Assembly (NCBI RefSeq): GCF_000512585.2
Contig: NC_089242.1
Coordinates: 1,674,001 to 1,738,000, forward strand
Direction: 5' to 3'
DNA length: 64,000 nt
From: Kwoniella bestiolae CBS 10118
Taxonomy: Eukaryota; Basidiomycota; Tremellomycetes; Tremellales; Cryptococcaceae
Shown here: in pieces, positions 35,901-48,559 of the stretch
How positions within the stretch are numbered: the stretch's first letter is position 1
Layout of the letters: each line of letters opens with the position of its first letter
Made by a program: the position numbers and the translations under genes
The notes under the pieces: model-generated
What the model saw: only the letters and a program-made list of their open reading frames with translations
The model's database searches: none
What the model was told of the DNA's origin: nothing

Positions 35901-38042
35901 ATATCTACTTCGATAAAGCGAGTAGAGATTATCCTGCAGGCGATGCTAGTCAGGATAGAGACATGTGGAATTGCGTGAGTTATGACCATCCCTCCAATGT
36001 CCGTGAGGTACCATAGCTGACAATCGTGGTAGTTGAGCCAGGATGGTGTGTTATATCGGTGTCGAGTGTGTGTTCAGGTCAGCTGACCGAATGACAGAGT
36101 TCATGGCTCTCTTGAACAGACCTAAGAAGCGATATGCGGATGCCGAAGGTGGATCGTGAGTTTCATGGTTTCTTGATTGCTAACAGGATTTTCGCTGAGA
36201 AACTATGCCAATGCGTATATCCAGGTTCAGGAAGAGGAGAAAAGTTGTCACGAAAAAGGTGAGCAGCCATATTACGCAAAGCTGCCGTCGATGATGCTGA
36301 TTTTATACGATGACGCAGAAAGTCCAACTCATGACTACGGCTCGAGGTCAAAAGCTTTCGGATGATTTGGTCGAAAGCAATATCTTTGGTGGTCTCACCT
36401 TTTGTGGGTTTTTTCCTTGTATTCTTCCTCGTGATTTTCTTCCGCGGAGACTTCGCTAATTTGTTTGAAAACCTCAGACATACCCAAGGGTACTGCTCAA
36501 CACTCGAAGCAAGACTTGGAAGCTTTAGTGCACAAGCACGGAGGGGAGTTCACACAAGCTCAACTGTCTGATCTGTCAGCACTTGTGATATCGCCGGATG
36601 AGAAGAGTAAGCTGTCATCGTTGGTCCATGCGGAGAAATAGCTTACGATCAAGAAAAGACCCTCTGGTGCGTGCTCAAATACGAAAGGGAGTGAGCGTTA
36701 TCAAACCTCAATGGATCATGAAGAGTATCGAGAGGAGAAGACCATTGCCTCTGATCAAGGAGTAAGTGGAGTCGCTGCTCTGTTTCATGCGTATGAAAGA
36801 GCTGACATCTGATGGCAGATTATTGCTTTTTGCTTCGGATGAAGCAGAAGATGATCGATACTACCATAAAACTTTGGAAGAAATTGATGCCATGACGCTT
36901 GTCAGAGATCGGGGCGGGTCGACGGGTGTAGATGAGGACGGAGAGGAAGTGAATGGGGTCGAAGAGGAAGATGTTGATTATGATGCAGAGGAAGACGGAG
37001 TCGACAACGGTCATGAAGCCAACAAGACCGCCGAACAGGTGAAGATGGAAGAAGAGTGGGGTTCGCACCGATCACCCTCGGCTGGTTCCTCCAGAGCTAC
37101 ATCACGAGCCGCAAGTGTGGATGAGAGTGATACGGATGATGAAAGAGCTATGGAGTACAAGGTGAGCTACGTGATCATCAGGAGTTGGACAAACAATGTC
37201 GCTGACCTTTCGTACAGGAGGAAGAGGAGGATAATGACAGTCATGAGTCTGAGCCTGAGCTTGAAGAGGGGTTCAGGCTGTTACCTGTCAGAGGGGTTGA
37301 TACAGAGAAGGTAAGTCCACCCTTCAACGGTTAAGACTGGTCATTTCAGCTGATTTTTGGGTGTTTTCAGGATGAGGGGATGGGTGATGATCCCTCGGCG
37401 ATGAAATATGAGGAAGATAGTGTAAGCTTTCGATGATCTAAATTAAGAAGATGTCGAGCTCACTAAGTGGTTGATCATATGATAGATCTTTGCTCATCTG
37501 GTGTTCTACATTGACATTTCCGAGAATGCCACCAAGAACGCGTTGGAGGCATCATCCCCTTCAGAGGAAGTCACTGATAGGTCAGTTATTAGAAATTTCC
37601 CGTCGGTGTCGAACATGACGTTAAAATGATGACCGATGATTTGCATAGGCTCCAGCAAGCTGAACAACTCCTACGTGAGAATGGAGGAAAGATAGTGACT
37701 AATATCCAAGATAAGAAGCTGACTCACATCATAATGGATGACGAGGATTCGGGGAGGTACGCTGAGATAGTAAGGAAGACTGCTTTGTAGGTTCATTCTA
37801 CTCGAGCCAATTCTTTGTAAAGTCAATATCATGAGAAAAGGCGTCCTTCATGGACTAGGAACTAACGAAAATGATATCTTAGACCAAAGAGGAAACATAT
37901 CGTACTTCCGAGCTGGGTATTCGAGTGCGTGGATGAAGAGACATTGATGAATGAAGATGGTAAGTGGTCTTATAATCGGGGATATATGATGAGTGGAGAG
38001 GTGACTGATATGTGTGATAATTTAGGACATAAACCGAAATGA
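32954..38042 (+). CDS. LIG4: DNA ligase IV (non-homologous end joining)
   Basis: 31 exons: 32954-33268, 33331-33465, 33543-33679, 33736-33821, 33863-33999, 34082-34304, 34372-34450, 34502-34587, 34654-34689, 34759-34957, 35022-35105, 35166-35187, 35240-35361, 35414-35473, 35537-35625, 35678-35702, 35754-35797, 35853-35974, 36033-36045, 36098-36155, 36225-36258, 36319-36403, 36478-36606, 36659-36761, 36819-37161, 37218-37310, 37371-37421, 37486-37580, 37649-37786, 37883-37959 and 38026-38042; 1078 residues. It seals double-strand breaks in the nucleus with its Xrcc4/Lif1 partner. Motif I is EEKLDGERMQLHM (adenylated Lys), then IILDGEMLVWDP, KGEGLVVKKADAIY, motif V DWIKVKPEY, and GCGYTLRFPRCRYIYFDK. 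Two BRCT domains follow, at GGLTFYIPKGTAQH and at IFAHLVFYIDI...LPSWVFECVDEE, with an acidic linker between. An upstream ATG at 32840 is possible. Confidence 0.92.
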
Positions 38043-38653
38043 TCGGTATGTGATGATACGGTTGAGATTAAGTGTGTTGTTGTATATATATCCTCATGCA
38101 ATGGGATGACTGAATGTATACGTATTTCACCATGTAAAAAGAAATTCCCCATCAGTTTTGGGTTGCGTTTCGATATCAATGTGATGAAGATGAAAGACGA
38201 ACTTGGTCATCAGAAGCATAGTGTGTCGGTCATACTTCGGCAAAAACGATGATTCTGGACATGCAGAATGAGAATGCAGTAGGTCTTGATCATCAATGTC
38301 GTCATCGACCTTCTCACTCACCTTGTGATACACGTTTGCGAGCTTTGTTACAAACATTCTCACCCTTTGTTCTGGCTACGCTTTAGCTGAGCTGACTTTC
38401 TTGATGTCCAAAGGAGGTTACTCAACTCTGAAGAAAGGTCTGAGGTGAAGAATGGGAGTGGCGAGAGCATGGATTAGGTATACTACGTCCCAAGAAACGA
38501 GCTCGTCATACCATATAATTCAAGTTTTTCTCTGTCTCAGCATCTGATTCCATTTGATTCGATCTATCACAACCTACAGGTACACCCACACGAAGCAAGT
38601 GGTTAAACTGTCCAAGAACTTTTAAATTATAATTTCTGAAAAATTACCAAACA
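38043..38653. other. Intergenic region
   Basis: About 610 bases. A minus-strand open frame at 38127-38363 has no supporting features. I see nothing else. Confidence 0.35.
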
Positions 38654-39217
38654 ATGAGTGACGATACAGAAGACGGAGAAACTCAAACTCAAGCTCGAAG
38701 TTCATCCGGACGATCCTCCTCGAGAAGCAAGAGAAGACGACCTAGCAGTCGAAGTAGTGATGATGATCATGATAGTGGGTACGAAAGTTCCGAAGGGGGC
38801 GATACCAAACGGCCAAAGACATCTTCCTCTTCCCGGAGCGGTAAATCCTCGTCCTCGTCGAGAGATACACATGGGAAAGACCTCGCCTACATCATGAAAG
38901 CGGCTCAATCCTTATCCCAGGTGACCGAGGAGGGCATAAAAAAGTCGGGTTTTGAGGATTGCGAGAAGAGTATCAAGTTGATTAGGAAACTTCGCGGGGA
39001 GTTGGAGGGGAAGAGTGAGAAGTGGATGAAGCGTGCAGAGGAGATTACCAGGGATGAGGATGAGGTTAGCGCGAGGCGTAAGAAGACGATTGAGGAGCTT
39101 AAGAGTGGGAGTGCGGGGGAGTCGAAGTCTGAGGATGGGGGGAGTAAGGATGGGGACAGTAAAGAGGGGAGTAAGGACGATGAGAAAACAGAGGACAGTA
39201 AGGACGGCGACAAGTGA
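38654..39217 (+). CDS. Highly charged low-complexity protein, hypothetical
   Basis: Single exon, 187 residues. The first 75 residues are Ser/Arg/Asp-rich (SSSGRSSSRSKRRRPSSRSS) and contain a likely nuclear targeting stretch (KRRRPSSR, KRPKTSSS). Residues 76-145 look helical: KDLAYIMKAAQSLSQVTEEG, SIKLIRKLRGELEGKSEKWM and RAEEITRDEDEVSARRKKTI, long enough for one coiled coil. The C-terminal 40 residues are a Lys/Asp/Ser/Gly repeat (SKDGDSKEGSKDDEK). No family recognised. The composition suggests a nuclear, perhaps chromatin or RNA-associated, protein; this is an inference from composition alone. The open frame is clean from the ATG, which follows an A-rich leader. Confidence 0.65.
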   Translation: MSDDTEDGETQTQARSSSGRSSSRSKRRRPSSRSSDDDHDSGYESSEGGDTKRPKTSSSSRSGKSSSSSRDTHGKDLAYIMKAAQSLSQVTEEGIKKSGFEDCEKSIKLIRKLRGELEGKSEKWMKRAEEITRDEDEVSARRKKTIEELKSGSAGESKSEDGGSKDGDSKEGSKDDEKTEDSKDGDK

Positions 39218-39566
39218 GAGGAGAGTAAGATGTAGTGAGATCTTAGTCATGTTGATATACATGATGGCGATGAACAAACATACGTTGTCTCGTGTCAGAT
39301 ATCATCAGATTCAGTGCACTGAATTGTTGCAAATCACATAGCATAGATACCATATCATAAAAAGTATCATATCATCACATACTAGTGTCAAACTATAGGA
39401 AATCGAATATCTCGCAACAACAACTAGGGGTAACTGACTATATAGCAGAACGAAGCATAACTCATAGAAAGCAGTACACACATCACGAATCACAAATCAC
39501 AAGTATATAAGATCATAAGGTATAAATAGACCAACTCAGATCAAAATCAATCAAAAGAAAATATCA
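39218..39566. other. Convergent 3' flanks
   Basis: About 350 very AT-rich bases between converging genes. No coding signal; probably both 3' UTRs. Confidence 0.4.
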
Positions 39567-42500
39567 CTACAAACTAACATCCCTCCTCTTCCTCGGCGAC
39601 CCACCGCTATCCAGCAACATGGCGTACCTCGTCGGATCGGTCGATGGCATGGGCGACCTGATACTCCCAGAATTGGTGCTATGCGTTGGCGAGCCCGTCA
39701 AATGATCTTTCAATCTGTCCAGCACTCCGCCGACTTCCCACATGGGCGTTGACAGGAAGGCACTAGCAGAAGGAGGGGGGAGAGCAGGCGATCCACCGAA
39801 GAACATCGGCGTCTTGGCTAGACTTGGGGTACGGAGGTGCTGTAATCTCGGTGTCTTATCTGTTGCAGCCGAGGATCGACTGACGGGAGTCTTCGGTGGT
39901 GCTCTGGGGGAATGATGATGTGTTTGTTTCGATGGAGGGTAGTCGTCTTCCTGAGCTAACGTTCGCGCTCGGGGAGGTGGAGCTTTTGGTTTGAAGTCGA
40001 ATGCAGCATCTAACATTGGTCGAGGTGACGATTCCCTCGAATGAGGATGGTTCTCTGCCATATCGTCGTGCGTCCACGTCTGCTGGAGAGCCGATGGATG
40101 GTGCGTCGATCGAGTGATCGTAGATGGCATAGGCGATGAACCGGGTGAAGACGAAGTCTGTATAAGAGCAGGAGTCTTGAATGCGCTGGACATGATACTC
40201 TTGTTGTTCGATATGGGTCGTTCCCTCTCTGGGGTAATGAAGGAATCGTCCAACTCTTTGACTGACATGGAAGCCTCTTGAGGTAAAGGATGTATCGGTG
40301 CAAGAGGGTCCGCCACTCGAACCCTCTTGGTAGAGGTAAAGACATTATCATCCTCAACTTCCAACGGTCTCCTCTTCTCCTTCCGTTCAAATCGAGGAGG
40401 CATCATCATTCCATTCCTTGCCATCTGTTCATCCCGTTTGCGAACGGGATCGGCGGGAGTGACATCCACAGGAGCAGGGTCGGGCAAGTCAGCTTCGATG
40501 GGCAGGAATTCACCTTCGTCATCTTCGAACTCGGCCGCTTCGGATGAGTCTTGATGATTCAGTGGCGGAGGCTCGAGCAATTGGAACTTCACTCTCGGTG
40601 TCGTCGATTCATCCTCAGGCTCGGCTTCAGGTATTGGCGTTGATGATCCCGCCAAGTCCTGTTGCGATTCCGTACGTTGAAGAGGAATTTCAGTCAGCAT
40701 TGATGAAGTCCTAATCATCTCGGTTGAACCCTCATCATCATCCTCATCCTTCGCTGCCAGCTTTCTTCCCTTTTTCCCCTTTTTGGGCACATACACCCTT
40801 CCTTCCCTAGCAGCCTTTTCAATCGCCTCATTCTCCTTTGCTCGTTCGTGCAATGTCTGTCGACACACTGCGTGATGAGGATGAGAAGGTGGGAAGTTCT
40901 TGATGAATTTGTCTTCGGCAGGCCAATGACACTTCTCATCCTCGTGGATGATCCATATACCACCTTTGCCAGGAGGGAACATTTCCGTACGGGGTATAGT
41001 TTCAAACATCTTGTGTATCGACAGATTATGTCGTACCGAATTCCGCCAAGCGCCATCACCGTTCTTGAAGAACGGATAAGCGGTCTCGACATATCGATAA
41101 ATATGTTCGAGCGAGAGACCACCAGCTTTACATCGAAGAATGGCTTGACCGATGATACACGCGAAGGACGGACTGGGTCGTTCCATAGGTCGAGGTCCAG
41201 GAGGTACACCTTCCACACCAGGATCTTCAGCGACTTTGGCGAACTTGGCAGATGTTCGTCCGCCCGTAGCAGTCGATTTGGGTATCTGCTTGATCATTCT
41301 AGGCATATCACCACTGTTTTTCTTCTCCTCCAAATGCATTTTCATCATCGCTCGAGAAGTCGAAGGGCCACGAGTAGGAGACTCGTGCTCATCATCACTA
41401 CTATCGCCGTCATGCTGCTTGATCTGCTGGTGAGCTGATCGGACACTGATATCGCTCATACTCGATATACTCGATGAGGTGGTGGCGGTCGAAGCGACTG
41501 ACACGGCTGATGAATGTATTTGATGATTGTAACCGAGTTTGTTGTTCTGAGGCGTGATGATGTGAGCTTCACGATGGGGGGAAAATCTTTGCGGCTGATG
41601 AGGAGCGGGTCCAAGTGCTCGCGCTGGAGATATCCCTTGACCAGTGGGGTTGAACTGCAGCAATGACGAAAGACGTCAGTAACATAGCCTTGGAAGTATG
41701 ATAATTCCACAATAACTTACTGCAGGATCAAAAGACGAGAGGTCCCAAGACATGTCCATATTCTCAGGCGCAGGAGGCAATGGATGCATCTGTCCTCGCA
41801 TTAGGGGACTGCCGTTCGCGCCGGGCGGTACGGGGTCGAAGATATCACCACCTATATGGGGACTTGCAGAGCGCGATGGACCATGTATAGAGGCATGTCT
41901 CGAAAGAGCTGTTGGTCGTTGGATGGGACCAGGCATTGATTGTTGACGTTGAATTATTGCTGGTCTTCCTTGTTGAGCATTCTGTCGTTGACGTCCCATG
42001 GGCAGAGGTTGTGATTGGAAGTGCTGTTGTTGATGAGACAACAAAGGCATCGTGTTGTTTCTGTGAAGAGGTGGAGCCATTCTTCCCATGTTGATCTGAT
42101 CGGTGGGGGACACCAAATGATTCTGCTGGGAGAGCTGCATTGGACCCATACTGGGTGATACCGACATTTGACCATATGCTTCGAAATGCGCTGGAAGGTA
42201 TGGTGTCGTTTCTTCTTCAGGTAAGAAAGGCGATGGACCCAAGTCGTCAAACCCATTGTTGGGAGGTGGTGTAGCTCTGATTGGAGTCTTCCCAGCTCCT
42301 CTACCAGGATGATTTTGGTTGATAGCCATGACATTACCGGGATGACCATGCATCGGGATGGCTATTCTTCCTTGAGCTACCTGATGTCCAGCATAGGGTG
42401 TTATCATTTGCCCATTGATCTCCCCGCCATATGAGTTGTACGGCTGGATATAGCCATCTGAGATTATCTGTTCGTGGGTGTAGTAGATGGGCTGATGGGA

Positions 42501-42718
42501 TGTAGAGGCCGAGGGAGTAGGTGAAAAGGTATGTACACGTCCCATTCTGCATAATAAAGAACAAAATTTGTGAGTGAATGAGAATATCACATGTGGGGGA
42601 AAGAGGCTGTGAGATAGAGATAGGAAGGCAGGTGGGTTACTCACGATTCACCACCCATCATATTGTTCGATCCTGAACCAGAAGGTCTTTGTGATGTTGA
42701 TGATGCTGGACGAGACAT
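39567..42718 (-). CDS. Forkhead-family transcription factor
   Basis: Minus-strand exons 42718-42645, 42546-41721 and 41654-39567; 995 residues. The DNA-binding forkhead domain lies near residues 475-570: RPSPSFACIIGQAILRCKAG, LSLEHIYRYVETAYPFFKNG, then the recognition helix WRNSVRHNLSIHKMF and the wing GGIWIIHEDEKCHWPAEDK. The order and the NSVRHNLS core are diagnostic. The N-terminal half is Gln/Pro/His-rich, and the C-terminal half is Pro/Ser-rich with many Ser-Pro and Thr-Pro sites (KTPALIQTSSSPGSSP, KTPVSRSS), suggesting control by cyclin-dependent or MAP kinases. A nuclear regulator is certain by family; which fungal forkhead gene it corresponds to (Fkh, Hcm1 or other) I cannot tell. Unlike the intron-dense neighbours, the main exon is over 2 kb. 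Confidence 0.9.
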
Positions 42719-44490
42719 TGATGATAATTGATTGAGATTGGATCAAGAGTGATTATAGAAAGGAGTATGTAGTGAGACTAGCTCCCGGTCTTTCCTGGTC
42801 TATCGTATTTGCCGTCAAGGTTTCTTCTCTTTTCTCTCTAAAGAGTGACCCGACCTGCGGGTGACAGGGCTTGCGTTGTTCTGAATCTTCTCCTGTATTG
42901 GCCGAGACACCCAAAGTCAGACGATGATGAACTGAACTCTGAAGTATATTCCACGGGTAGACAGAGTTACGCGCACTCACAAAGATTGGTACGCTGACTT
43001 TCTTGTACTCTATCTCTTTCTACTTTTTCATCTGCTTGTCGTCGATAGGATCGTGTCGAGCGTAGTTGAGGTAGTATGAAAAGGGCAGACCGATGAAAAG
43101 TAATGTTCGAGAGTGGTGTATAGCTACAGAGGATGAAAAGGATGAGATTGGAAAAGTATGAAGTACGAATGGATGGGATATAGAGTGTGGATTCAAAAGT
43201 GAAAAGGGGGAATCCAGGGGTAGAGACTGATGAACGCGTCCTGATTGATTTCGTTAACCTCACCGTGCACGTAGATTGGGTTATATCTGCTGTGATGTCA
43301 CTGGTAGAGTGCAACTGTAATCAATGTCCGTCTGTACTACGACCAGTGTGGATGGTGATGAAGATGGTGATGGAGCAAGTTACGGTGATGAAGGAATGCA
43401 ATGTATGTATGTATGCAGGTCTGTCTGTATGAGGAGGTGAAGTGAGGATTGAATGGCAATCCGAATGAATAGAGTGGTAGCAGTACTGGTATCGCGTTTC
43501 TACTGCACGTACCATGTACCCGTATGGTGCTGGGTACGGTCCGGTGGTGCTCCTGCTCTTTTTCACGCGACTGCTCTTGATTTTCCTTTTTTTTTCTCAT
43601 TACTAAAATTACAAATCCAACCCACTTGACCCAATCCGGTAATTCCTATCGCTCATCCGCGTCATATCCCTCCCATCCACTATCGGCGTTTGGGGTTGTG
43701 GCAGAACTTGGGACGCGTCGGTTGTACGAGAAATGAATTTTTCAGGTGCAAAGAAGGTTCGTGCTTGGTGTGAACATTAAAAGATCTTATGGGATTGACC
43801 TGTGGCTTGGGGTTATACCAAAGTACCCAGGCAATTTTACTGGTGGAAGCGGAGGAACCAAGTCCTCGTATGAAATTACCTCTCGTCTTCTTGGATATCA
43901 GAGTCCAACGTCGATCCTTTGAAGCTTTGAAGGACCAGCCCAGAGTTCAGTATCTCGAGGTCCTCGCTTTACATAAAGGCTTACCATAGCTTGGAACGCG
44001 TCGGATCGGATCGGATGGATACGCACAGACATTAAGTTGTACACACAGGACATTACTTTTTGCATCTTATTAACCTTATCCTACGCATTGCACTTGGCGT
44101 CGAGCTTGAGGCGGGGTAGTAGCTGATCGATCTGATGTAAATCTAGTCTGACCGATTCCCTCTGTGATATGTACGAAGTACCCTTGATTCTGAACGCGCA
44201 AGGATCTGGCGATCCTTTACGAGGTCGATGAAATGCAGAGACATATCTACATCGCTTCATCACGTGTACGCATATACGAAGTGTCCAAGAAAGGGGAACA
44301 TGAGAGACAGGTCATTCAATCTACACACAAAGGAGAGGAGAGGTAGGTTCGCGACCGACAATGGATTTGCCAGGGAACCACCGAAAATCAAGAGCCTGAC
44401 GGTGTGATAAAACACCTATCAGAATGCATCGTTATTCAGCTAATCAAACAGACTCCCTCGAGTAGAAGGGAAAGACAAACCCCGACCCAC
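42719..44490. other. Long intergenic region upstream of the forkhead gene
   Basis: About 1.8 kb. Several short minus-strand open frames upstream of 42718 (for example 42753-42980 and 42967-43314) look like leader or uORF sequence rather than genes. A short (GTAT)n run stands near 43402. Long 5' regions are common for fungal regulators. Nothing else is supported. Confidence 0.4.
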
Positions 44491-44796
44491 CTATTTGGAC
44501 ATCCCATAAGCACCCCCAGTAGGCGCGATATAAGCCGGTCTCCCATTCTCCACGACCCTCTTTTGCGCTGTGTCCTCGCATTGGTCGGTGGGTTTGGGAG
44601 CGCCAGCAATGGGAAACCCAACCAGGACGGTGGTACTGGGCCCACCGGAGGCTAGTTTGGCAGAGTGTGAGGCGTACAGGTCTTTGGCGATGTTTAGGTC
44701 GCACCCCTCCGAAGGGGCTGGCCAGGCGAGTTGGTCTTGTGCGGTGACGGAGACGAGGAGGGGGAGGAGGGGGAGTACGAGAGTGGAGAGTTGCAT
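44491..44796 (-). CDS. Small secreted protein of 101 residues
   Basis: Single-exon frame with a textbook signal peptide, MQLSTLVLPLLPLLVSVTAQ. The mature part of about 80 residues has two Cys (SEGCDLNIAKDLYA and PTDQCEDTAQKR) that could form one disulfide, and a Gly/Pro-rich end (PTGGAYGMSK). I do not recognise it. Codon use and the sharp signal peptide argue for a real gene although it is short. Probably extracellular; an effector-like or wall-associated role is speculation. Confidence 0.6.
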   Translation of the reverse strand: MQLSTLVLPLLPLLVSVTAQDQLAWPAPSEGCDLNIAKDLYASHSAKLASGGPSTTVLVGFPIAGAPKPTDQCEDTAQKRVVENGRPAYIAPTGGAYGMSK

Positions 44797-45726
44797 TGTT
44801 TCGGACTGGACTTGTTTGCGATTGATAGATAGGGTAGGGCAGGGTGTGGGGTTCTGGAGTGTGACTTTCTGTCAGTCAGGTGGGATTTAGTACTGGCACA
44901 GAGACCGTCAGTACGTTGTTCAGCTTATATACACCACACCACACTCGTCATTGAGCATAAGCCCAAAACCTCTCTCTCTCTTTGTCAATAGTAGGATATT
45001 CAATCTTCCCACATCTAACTCTATCGACCCTTTGTACAGAGCCTTTTCTCCTTGTACGGTACAATATAATTCTGGGATATACCTTTAGCTCAATATGGTG
45101 GATCAAAGGTACCCAATCAGTCTATGCGAAGTCCCGTTAGAGTGATTGATGAGCGAACCACTTGATCGTGATTCCCCTTGGTCATTCAGCCTTTGGAAGT
45201 ACACTCCAAAGCATACCTCTCAGTAGCGGATTGTACGAATTATGATAATCACGATTCCATAATCTCGTCAATCTCCACTTTCGAAGGTGTTGGACAAAGA
45301 AAGTGGAGCATTGGATGTATAATGCTATATCTTTTATGTCAGACTGATTATGTCATGTCCAAAGCTAAAGGTGGAGGGGGTGATGACCAACAGCAAGACT
45401 GTCCACGTGTGATGAGACCGTAAATTCCGGAGATCCCCATGCGTTTACGGTGATCGACTTTTGTGTGCTGCTGTTGCCTGTTGCCTGTTGCGTCATGTCA
45501 TGTATATAGCACACCTCCACCCATTCAACTTTCAACTGCCGCATGGGAGATGACTAACTACCAATTTAGTTTACTTCCACTCGAGCTTGCATATCACAAG
45601 GTATATAAACACTAGTACCTCCACAGGTCAGACACATTCTTATCTCTTCTCATCACAACATCTCAACTTCAACTTCTATAAAGTACGATCTATCATACAA
45701 CTCAATCAAATAAAACCCATCCAACA
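44797..45726. other. Divergent intergenic region
   Basis: About 930 bases between divergent genes. It contains a short (CT)n run near 44972 and A/C-rich leader sequence before 45727. No coding signal. Confidence 0.4.
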
Positions 45727-46810
45727 ATGTCAAAAGGAACAATCCTATTCATCTTCACCTCCGCCGACAAAGTCCTAGATGGCAAGGTGAGCATTCCACG
45801 TTCTCTAGTCCCACCATATCCTGTATACTCCTGTTAACCTACCTTTTTGGGTTTGTAGGAAACAGGATGGTACCTCCCCGAAGCGGCCCATCCATACTAC
45901 GTCCTCTCCGAGGACTTCAACATCGAAGCTGCCTCTACTAAAGGTGGGGCTGTCCCCCTCGACGAGAACTCCAAAAAGATGTTCACGGACGACGAGTCTG
46001 TGAAATTCTTGGATGACCCCAAGGCACAGGAGCTGGTTAAGAATACGAAGAAGATTGGGGAGGTTAGGGCGGAAGATTACGTGGCTATTTTCGTTGTTGG
46101 CGGGGTGAGTTTACCTTGTCGTATAACTTCACCTTTATCACTCCGTTGCACTAGCGAGAGAGAAATCGAGACTCTTGTATGGTATCTGAAAAACGGTGCT
46201 GACCCCTCATCTTCATATATCAGCACGGTCCCCTCATCGATCTTGCACCAAGCAAAGAATTCGCTAAACTCGTCGAAGACTTCTACGCAGCCAAGAAGGT
46301 GGGTCATACTCCCCTCTCATTCTTTCCTGCCATCAAGCCAAAAGCTCAGCTTGCCATCGTGCTAACTCTACGTTGATGACTGCAGCCCGTCTCAGCAGTA
46401 TGTCACGGTCCCGCCGCCCTCATCGGCGCCAAGAAGCCCAACTCTTCCGAATCCATCTTCAATGGCATCGAAGCAACGGTATTCACCAATACCGAAGAGG
46501 CCCAAACCCCTTATAACGATTTCGTCAACACCCTTCCGTTCAGTCCTGAGGACAAGCTGAAAGAGCTCGGCGCGAAATTCGTCAAAACTGAGGATTGGGG
46601 GGTTAAGGTGGTTTATGATGGAGGGGTGTTGACTGGTGAGTCAAAGTTTACTTCGTTGTATTTAGTAGTGTAGACTGCTTCAACGTGTTTGGTTGTTCTG
46701 AATTGTGAGATTTGAATACTGATTGTACTGTTGGATACGATGTAGGTCAAAACCCCGCTTCGGCTGGACCATTGGGTAAGAAACTCAAGGAGATCTTACT
46801 TTCAGCTTAG
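45727..46810 (+). CDS. DJ-1/PfpI superfamily protein, Hsp31-like glyoxalase
   Basis: Exons 45727-45786, 45859-46104, 46224-46298, 46386-46635 and 46746-46810; 231 residues. The fold starts with MSKGTILFIFTSADKVLDG. Hsp31 family marks are GWYLPEAAHPYYVLSED (contains the conserved Glu), DYVAIFVVGGHGPLIDLAPS, and the nucleophile elbow PVSAVCHGPAALIGAKK with the catalytic Cys. A C-terminal strand pair, EDWGVKVVYDGGVLTGQNPA, completes the site. Members act as glutathione-independent glyoxalases (methylglyoxal to lactate) and as stress chaperones in the cytosol. All catalytic residues look intact. Confidence 0.9.
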
Positions 46811-48559
46811 CTTGGATCATCTATAAGATATGGATGGACTGAGAATAGTATAGTGATGTAGCTTATATTTCAGTTGACCACTGAAGCTCAAATGCAACCT
46901 TGTAAATGGTACACCTTAGTCGATCTGTGGGATACCTCCTGTCTCCTCGGCAAGCATCCAGATCACACTTAGCTTGTAACAGTAACGCACACACACAACA
47001 TGATCCGGCCGGTCCCACGTCGGAATGGTCTAAGCGGATCAAAAGTGACATTGACCACCAAAGCAATGCTAACCTTGTTGTCACTCAGATCGTCAGATAC
47101 AGTTCTGTTAGTGTCAATCACGATGTATCTCGGTCATCTGTGGAGCTAAGAGGTGTACAGTAGATGCAGTAGATACTTTGATCGCCACTTTGAGCGATCG
47201 ACTGTAAAGTTACTGCAAAATATGATCGAGTTTGGGTACGAGCTTATCTTTATTCGGAATGGAACAACCATAAACACTGTTAGCTTTCCTTCTTTGTAGG
47301 ATGGAATGTTGGTTGTTGTGATGCATGTACCGCTTTATGATGAGGTCATTGATGGTGATGGAATGGTGACTCAAAGTCATGTCGTTCCATGTTTGCTGTA
47401 CTCCAAAATCCAAAGTATGTCGAATTCGGATTTGGATTTCGGGTCATCAGCCGTGAGTATATTCGGACATCTGTTAAATTGATTTGATCCCCAAAGTATT
47501 CGTCATGACGATGGATTGATTACTTGATGGTATTGTATAATACTATGTGTTGTTTGGTCATACGATCGGACCTGCATCAAGAACCATATCATCCGCCCAA
47601 CCCTCAAACGACCACGCCTTGCCCTGCGCCCTATGTATCTTTTTGACCTCTAGAGAAAGGACCTCCCTCGCCCCCTCGCCCCTCGATGATGTCCGATTTA
47701 AGCGAGACTTGACAATGTGTATTCGTACTCGTACCGTGTGGACATCAACATCGCAGATGTCCGAGGGACAGTGGATCTGCGGTGCAAGTGGACAATCAAC
47801 TCCGACTCCTTTTACCGATTTTTAGGTCTACAGAATCAGAGTGAAAACGAGCTAAGGTAACTTTGTTGTCGATTTCGAGAAATGATGCGATCAAATGTGT
47901 TGTATCATACAACAGAAGTACCGAAGTTTCACCTAGGACGATGTACTGTACATCGTTCTCTTTCGTAAGGACTTGGAAATGTGTATGATCTCATGTATTG
48001 ATGCGAGGATGCACAGCTTGAATGAAGTTGACGAAGATCGATTAAATCCGAATCCGAATCACTCCCAAAAGCAGAATCATCAAAGGATGGTACTAAACTA
48101 TACAACATCGTCCCCATCGGCATGAACAAGGTGGCATTCGACGACACAACGATATCGTCGGGAAATGCTAAGTGACACAACCACACAAAGTTTCGGTATA
48201 TTCAGTAGTCCAATAAATCAACAGCGCAGACCTCTTCTTTCATTCGTTCTGATGGTCGTGCTGAGGTAAAGGCAATGATCATTGGAGTGTCGATGATGCA
48301 TGATGCATGATGTGACATAAACAGGTATAGGTATAAGTTATAAATCCTCGAAATGATATTTGTCGTTACTTTCCTTTTCTTTCTTGGGGATAACCCAAAT
48401 ATCCCTTTGACATCTTCTTTCACTTCCTCGTACCCCTTTGAACCTGTTCACCCATTCGCTTGATCTCATCCATGACTCCCCATGGCCTCTTGACTTACTT
48501 CACCACGATAGCAACAATACGTCGTTCGTCGACTTTCGAGTTACACCCAACAGACCACG
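46811..48559. other. Gene-poor stretch of about 1.7 kb
   Basis: Short open frames occur on both strands (for example 47547-47825 plus, 47929-48186 minus), none with splice structure or family marks. A direct repeat of ATGATGC occurs three times in tandem near 48293. I cannot support any gene here. Confidence 0.4.

Noticed and set aside
43402..43420. Short GTAT microsatellite
   Set aside because: Too short and ordinary to be informative.
42753..43600. Minus-strand frames upstream of the forkhead gene
   Set aside because: They overlap one another in different frames and look like leader or uORF sequence of the long 5' region.
47547..48186. Open frames in the 46.8-48.5 kb gap
   Set aside because: No family marks, no consistent exons; both strands equally open by chance.
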